Assembly (NCBI GenBank): GCA_013433145.1
Contig: CM024177.1
Span: 9,016,110 to 9,080,109 of the forward strand
Reading direction: 5' to 3'
Length of the DNA: 64,000 nucleotides
Source: Ascaris suum
Taxonomy: Eukaryota; Nematoda; Chromadorea; Rhabditida; Ascarididae
The position numbers and the translations under genes were made by a program. The notes below the pieces were generated by a model. It was given only the letters and a program-made list of their open reading frames with translations, did no database searches and was not told the origin of the DNA. Below, piece after piece: positions 25,656 through 64,000 of the stretch (positions are counted from its first letter, which is position 1; each line of letters starts with the position of its first letter).

Positions 25656-25718
<63 letters not shown>
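25656..25718. repeat. (TA)n microsatellite, about 31 units
   Basis: Uninterrupted TA array about 400 bases past the dyc-1 stop codon, in the intergenic region. Confidence 0.97.
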
Positions 25719-25720
<2 letters not shown>

Positions 25721-26113
25721 GCGTGTGGTTATGTGAGATAACGCACTAACGTGCGCAAGTGCAATATAAAGTGCTTTCGATTCCAGGACTTATAATATTC
25801 CATAATTTTCAATATAGATTTGCATATGAAAGGGGCTCATGAAATGGAAACCTATAGTACATGCGTTATACATTAAAATAAATGCTCAAAAAGGCGAAGA
25901 ATTGAAAACGAAAAGATTTTTTGATGAAATTTTTTCAGATAAATTGATCTTCTCCTATACTTTTTTTTCATATGGAACTCCATATTGAGGAATCTTCATT
26001 CAGAATATTTCTTAAAATATTCATTAAAATAGTCGTTACAACTAAAAGTGGGAATACAATAAAATCAAAGATAATCGATTAGATAAGATCTGACATCAGA
26101 TTAAGCATGAAAA

Positions 26114-58515
<32,402 letters not shown>

Positions 58516-60110
58516 CTATAAAATATGCATATTTTAAGGAAAGGAAAATATTCGATTTTTCTGAAAGGATTTTTTGATAAGGATTTATCATTGATGAATT
58601 TGATCGATTTTCGAGAGTATTCATTGGAAATTATGGAAATTACCTGAGCGCTTTATTCTCCCTCTATTCAAAAAAATTGTTATGCTGTCATCAACTCATT
58701 CTTCTATCGTCTTCTATAGCAGTAAAGCAGCAAATCATGAATTGTTATTGAACACTGTAAGGAATCCCATAAAAATTTAATCCGTGATTCCTAAAGCGAA
58801 TAATCCTTAGAAAGGTGGAATGGTTCGGCTAACGAAACACATAGATCATAGAAAAAAGTGATCAGTTCTTCAAGTTGTGCAAAATAAAAAAAAAATCGTT
58901 TTCTTTTGTGCAACACAAAAGCTGTACCTTAGAGAGTTTTTGAAAAATTACCACACTTCACAAAGTGATTGAATGATCATTTTGATCGGAACGAAAAAAA
59001 AACACCAATCGTTAATCTCCTTTAGTTTAAATGTTACATTGCATGAATTAGCATTTAGCAGAATTTCACTTTTCGCCAAACGGTTCAACATAATTCTTGG
59101 AAAGCAAAGCAAAAGAAGAAACACCTGTAAAGGTATTACTAAGCGTACAGGTAGAAAATTGCATAAATCGTGCACTAATGAAGCTCTATATATTATGTAA
59201 TTCAAAACATCTTTTTATCCGCCAATAATTTCCACTCAATAAGAATATAGAAATCAGTAATTATCTGTTGGTAAATTAATGCAGAATTATCATAGCAATT
59301 ACTACTCGAGTTGAAGTACTTTTCTATCACTTGCCGAAATATAATATCAAAAATATTTCAATTCCTAATTAATTCCGATTAAGAGCATCATAGTGACCGG
59401 CAAAAAAACTGCAATTTTCCAGAACTACTGTGCAACGGTCAATTGACTCATCTAATGCGTAGTGGCGCTCTATATAGCAACAAGTATTATGCGGTTGAGA
59501 CATCTATGAAACAGCAATAACCGGTGATTAAACGAATTTTATAAAGCGTTCTCACAAAGTGAATAGGAAGCCCTCATACGTCTATCTATTATTGAAAATA
59601 AAAAATTTTGCACGCGCAGATTAAAAATTGCGTAGATCGCATGTATGGAACATTAATGGAGGGAGAACGAAAAATCACTAAAGATCGATCGTTTATCTGT
59701 GCAAATCATAAGATTCGACTATCATTACTTGAAATAAATAGCAGCTGCACTCTCTAAACAGGATCATCGGAAGGACGGGAAAATTTAATGCGAACTTTAA
59801 ATACTTTGGAGTAGTACTTATATAACAAAGCTAAGACCAAACCGGAAAGCATTTTTTTAAAGTGAAAGCGGAGAAAAGATGATATGTTGATGCAGGAGCA
59901 AACCGGAATTGAAAAAGTAACTGCTTCATTACTCAACTTTACTTCAATAGTTGTTAAATTTGTCTTAAATTTTACTTAATTAATATTGCCTTAGCTTGTC
60001 CAATTTGGCAATTCTGTACTCTTTTCAGGCTATACATTGGGAGTCGTAGTTATAAAGAAACAAGTTAAAAAATACTCCAAAATAGATGGCCTTGCCCATT
60101 CACACATAAA

Positions 60111-60145
60111 ATTGATTTCAGTACTCGCAGGGTACTGAAATCAAT
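60111..60145. repeat. Perfect 14-bp hairpin, 7-nt loop
   Basis: attgatttcagtac (60111-60124) pairs with gtactgaaatcaat (60132-60145); loop tcgcagg. Further copies of tttcagtac and cagtaccc follow to 60190, so the segment is a small cluster of inverted and direct words. Confidence 0.85.
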
Positions 60146-62886
60146 TTCAGTACTCCACTTCAGTATAATTTCAATACCTGCAGTACCCGAGCAAAGCTTT
60201 AAGAGCCAAATATTATTGTAGCAGTATGTAAATTAGACAGAATTTTTGAGAAAGGCCATAGAGTAATCAGAAGCAAGCGTGAAATTCTCTCCTCTCACAG
60301 TTTATTAGTAAATGTGGGTGCCGCAAAATATGTTCGTTGATTTTCGCTAAGCAGTACCATAGTTAAGTGTTATTCCCATTGAAATCTGATAAAAAAAAAT
60401 TAACTTCTTCAAAGTTTGAAGGAAAGGCAGTTGCAAAGTTTTGCCCAAAAGGGATAATTTCGAAATAATGAGAATTTTCGGGAAAAAAGTGCTCGGGTAC
60501 GCTTGAATTTCCAAAGCGGATATCATCTACGCAATTGAGGCAACAATGACATTCCCACTCTAAACAATAGAAAACTCGTTCATGATAATATCCAAAATAT
60601 AACTTTTTCTTCTGATATTTAGCATAAACCTGTCAACGTTACTTGATTTGGTTATTAATAGAAGCTTTTTGAACATCGACGATTATGCAAATCAATTAAT
60701 ATCGTCTATAGTCAAGACTATTTGAACGCTATGAATAAAATTTCCTTTCAAAAAATTTTTAAACAGATCAATCGATGAGAAAAACCCTTAAATCCACTTA
60801 TTACTCTGTTCATGAATGATTAAATATACTATTGTCGGGAAATGAATAATTAGAGTGTGCATATTTTTCTCAATCAGCTCGCTGAGAAAGAATATATGTT
60901 TAACTAAATTTCAACATAATAAATAATCATACAAACATTCTCACATCGTAAACAACGTTCGAAGAAAAATATTATTGAATAAATTACGCAAAACGTTTAT
61001 AGATTAACGCATAAATGAAAAATTGAATAGTTTATCAACGTGATTAATTGATAAAGATAATAATAAGTAGTTAAGTGATATGAAAAGGACGAAATCATTT
61101 TCGGAGAAGAAATATTATGTCCACCAAATATTATCATCTTTTATTTCTCAAGAATTTTTTAGAAATTCTGACGAGATAAATAGGTAAATATACGTAGAAA
61201 GATTATCAAACAATCGGCAATGTGCAACGAAAGTGAATTTCTAATAGCTAACAGAGGAGGATTTTCGACGGCAATATTCATTTATTATCGTTTGCATGCA
61301 TTTAAAAAAAAATCACAAATACATTGAACGTAAATGGAAATACAAGCGGATTAATTAACTCACTCACAAATGAATGCAGTTGCAAAACTTTAGCATAGCC
61401 GAACACAACTGCTTTAGTCGGGTATTTATGTAAGAGTTCAGATGAAAAATTTGAATATTGTGATCGACGGTAATTGATTTTCGAATGTAACAAAATGAAC
61501 CAAATCGATATAGATCATCTACCTACTATAGATCTGTTTATGCCTTCAGGAAGAATAAACACAGAAAGTTCTCCAGACAAAAAAAAAAATTTCAAAGGAT
61601 CACCCCAATTGGATTGCAATTTTCTGCAAGCGCAACGCAATTTAGTTGCGATTTGCTAAAATAGAAATAGTCATTTAATATTACAATTGCTTATAATAAT
61701 TTAATATTGCTATAATTTATAAAATCTTTTATCATTTAACACGATTCTCTCGCTAAATTGCATTTCTATTGGCTTCGTTTTGAGAAATAAAAAGAAAAAC
61801 ATGACAACAACAATTAAAATATATATGAAACAACGTAAAATATTCATAACTTAGAAATATTTTCATAAGAAATTGGCATTTCATTAGTGCAAATGTGATC
61901 ATTTAAAAGGAAGTGCATTTGCAATATTTTAATTCTGACAGAAATGATGAAAATTTATTCTAGTGTGAGATTTTTTTTTTCTTTTTTGGAGTGCTATAAG
62001 ATTAGATTTTTTTATTAAAACATTTAAGCAGAAAAAAAAAATGCCTAAAATTTTTTTTTAAATCGTTTTCAAAAAATACATCTCTCTTATGCAGTAATAA
62101 ATTACTGCATAAACCAGCATATTACTGCGTAATCCGATTCTTCGATGAGAAATATTATCACCCTATGCATTAATTGACGTGCTCATGAAATTACCTCCAG
62201 AGGGATTCTCGAAAGAACGATTTGTTAAAACAAATTTGCTTAACATTCATAAGTAAATTGTATGGTCAAGAACTTCCTTGCGAGCAATACGGTGACTATA
62301 CTGTTAGTCTACATAAAAGGTAATATCGTTGGTAATAGAGAAATAAAAACGATGTAATAATGTGATATAAGCAATTTTATTCTTTTTATTCTTTAAGACC
62401 TCCAAATGGTTTCATTTTTCAACGATCATCAGCAAAATACTGAATGTCTTGTTTACCGTAATGTAACGATGAATTTCCTCATGTTCACCTGTGCATCTCT
62501 ATTCGATAGCCGATAAATTTTCTCTATTATGTGCTGTAAACAGTTGCGCCTTTTAAGAGCATCAAGCGATCTTTTTCCAGGTGACAATCAGCAGGTACAC
62601 AGGTGAACAGTTGAACACAACTATAAACAGTTGCATTATTTCATTGTTCAGTAGCACTTTACGTTAGGAATGATAATTGCAATGAAAATGCAGATCAAAA
62701 TCATAATTAAGCATACTGTGACGGAAATGAACCTCTCATGCGATTTTTCATTCTATAAAATCTGGCAAGCGGCGTATTATTTCGATCGTTTTAGACTCAT
62801 ATATCAAACACAAAAATTCAATGAAAAACCTCGCAATAAGACCAATATCTAAGCAGTTTACATCTAGCGATATAACATATTGGACT

Positions 62887-63005
62887 TATAAATAAATATA
62901 AGCATTATAAATGCAAATAAATATAACGTAATATAAATATAAACATAAACATAAATATAAATGAATAAATAAATAAATATAGATAGATAAATAGGTAAAT
63001 AGATG
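62887..63005. repeat. A+T tandem tract (ataaata/aaataaac words)
   Basis: Irregular short-period repeats of ataaatata, aaacata and aaataaat, then agatagataaatagg. Confidence 0.7.
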
Positions 63006-64000
63006 GGTTGATATACTCATAAAAGTTTTGGCATTGAGAACACTCTTCGTAATGCCCTACATTTAAGCATATAAGCATATCTAATGTATGGAACATAACA
63101 GCGTTAAATTCTTTCAAAGTCTATAAGAATGAAACAAATGGAAAAGCGTGGCATAGAGGTTAGAATATGATGCGCTTTGCGACCTCGCTCATAACATCAA
63201 AAAATTTCATCAATGGCAAACACACAGTTTTTAGACTGTGTCATAGTGAAATCACTCTTGATGGGCGCAACAATCAAGGGAAATTCCCTATGAAAGGAAA
63301 AGGAACACTTTCAAAAAAATAGGACAAAATTGGTTCGATTTTAAACGTTTGATGCTTATTTCTTCAAAAATTACCGTATTAGCATGAAAGTCAATGTGGA
63401 CTATTCAGATAAATCTCTGTAAACCCTGTGAGAAAATTTTATAATCATTTTTTTAGTGCCTAGCAAGTTCAAACGGTCAAGCATGCAGATAAACAGACGA
63501 ATTTTAAATAAATAAATAAATATAAACGGAATGGAGATGGCATGGATGTAGTGAGCTTTGAATTGAAGAACTATAAAACTAACTAGAAAATGAAGCAGCG
63601 CGAACAGATAAGAAAATTTGCATTTTTTTTGGGAATGATACCAACGAATGCACCAAGGAATGTCATAATTTCGACCATAGGAACTTCGTTGAAAGAGATT
63701 CGGAAGCGTGAACGCTTTTTCCTTAATTAAGAGAATTGATAGCGGAAAAGCGGCCCATGCAGGTTGACCACATTGAGGATTGAACAAAACAATCTGAACC
63801 TTTCGAGGTTCACTCCTCTCAGTTGAAACAAACTAAGAGATACAAATGCTTTATGCTTAACTATGTGTAATGAATCTAAATTGGGATATTCTGTCAAAAA
63901 ACTTGTCTCACACATTAAGGGTGCCTAAGTATGAAATGAAACGCACTACATAATCTACGTATTATTTAGAAGAGGCCAAAAAACACGGACGCTTCAGATT

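Larger units (their letters stand above)
58516..64000 (-). other. Upstream dyc-1 intron or flank; no exon recognised
   Basis: I looked on the minus strand for the remaining PTB-domain blocks expected 5' of exon a and found none. Small ORFs on both strands show no domain. The (TA)-poor, A+T-rich DNA includes the hairpin at 60111 and the tract at 62887. Confidence 0.5.

Noticed and set aside
25597..25656. Minus-strand frame ending LANFMNGMCPLLDERSSRM as a possible last dyc-1 exon
   Set aside because: It is preceded by the TA array with no acceptor AG, so it cannot be joined.
63149..63210. tggcatagaggttag as a tRNA A box
   Set aside because: No B box or cloverleaf pairing follows.
58516..64000. 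Search for the missing PTB-domain exons of dyc-1
   Set aside because: No block resembling the central PTB strands was found on the minus strand; a frame near 61352-61450 with a GTGAGT donor has no PTB similarity.

Overview
This is a 64 kb piece of an A+T-rich eukaryotic genome, most probably a nematode. The evidence is large GT-AG introns in two animal genes, a divergent Cys-loop ion channel of the kind expanded in nematodes, a probable trans-splice acceptor two bases before that channel's ATG, a relic of an RTE-type LINE, and a gene whose closest relatives are C. elegans dyc-1 and vertebrate NOS1AP (CAPON). I cannot name the species; the high A+T content would suit a spirurid/filarial-type genome, but that is inference.

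Layout. (1) 1-9157: mostly non-coding. It holds an inverted repeat folded around a long (TA)n array (947-1372), a second (TA)n array, a decayed RTE reverse-transcriptase fragment (about 1483-2060), a more G+C-rich unassigned stretch, and two small unrecognised ORFs near 8.3-8.7 kb. (2) 9158-20881, plus strand: a complete pentameric ligand-gated ion channel subunit in nine exons, about 501 residues. Its splice phases join cleanly except at the last intron. Intron 1 is 5.5 kb and carries three (TA)n arrays. (3) 20882-26113: intergenic space between two convergent genes, with a hairpin and a G+C-rich island (24.89-25.36 kb) that may hold a small unrecognised plus-strand gene. (4) 26114-58515 and beyond, minus strand: a dyc-1/NOS1AP orthologue. 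Sixteen exons, including a 19-nt micro-exon, join in frame to 818 residues. They start in the last helix of the PTB domain, so the rest of the PTB domain lies past the right edge or in exons I could not find. Its introns hold three more (TA)n arrays (one ends the intergenic region), a large inverted minisatellite, a mosaic of dispersed repeats and a hairpin element. (5) 58516-64000: presumably the next upstream intron of the same gene; no exon recognised.

The two genes have no evident joint pathway. The channel would sit in the plasma membrane. The dyc-1 product is a cytoplasmic adaptor, placed in C. elegans in the dystrophin-related muscle set. I found no CRISPR array, no rRNA, no confident tRNA and no clear novel multi-gene system. 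The most unusual material is structural DNA: the TA-centred palindrome, the head-to-head minisatellite, repeated long (TA)n arrays and nested repeats inside one intron.
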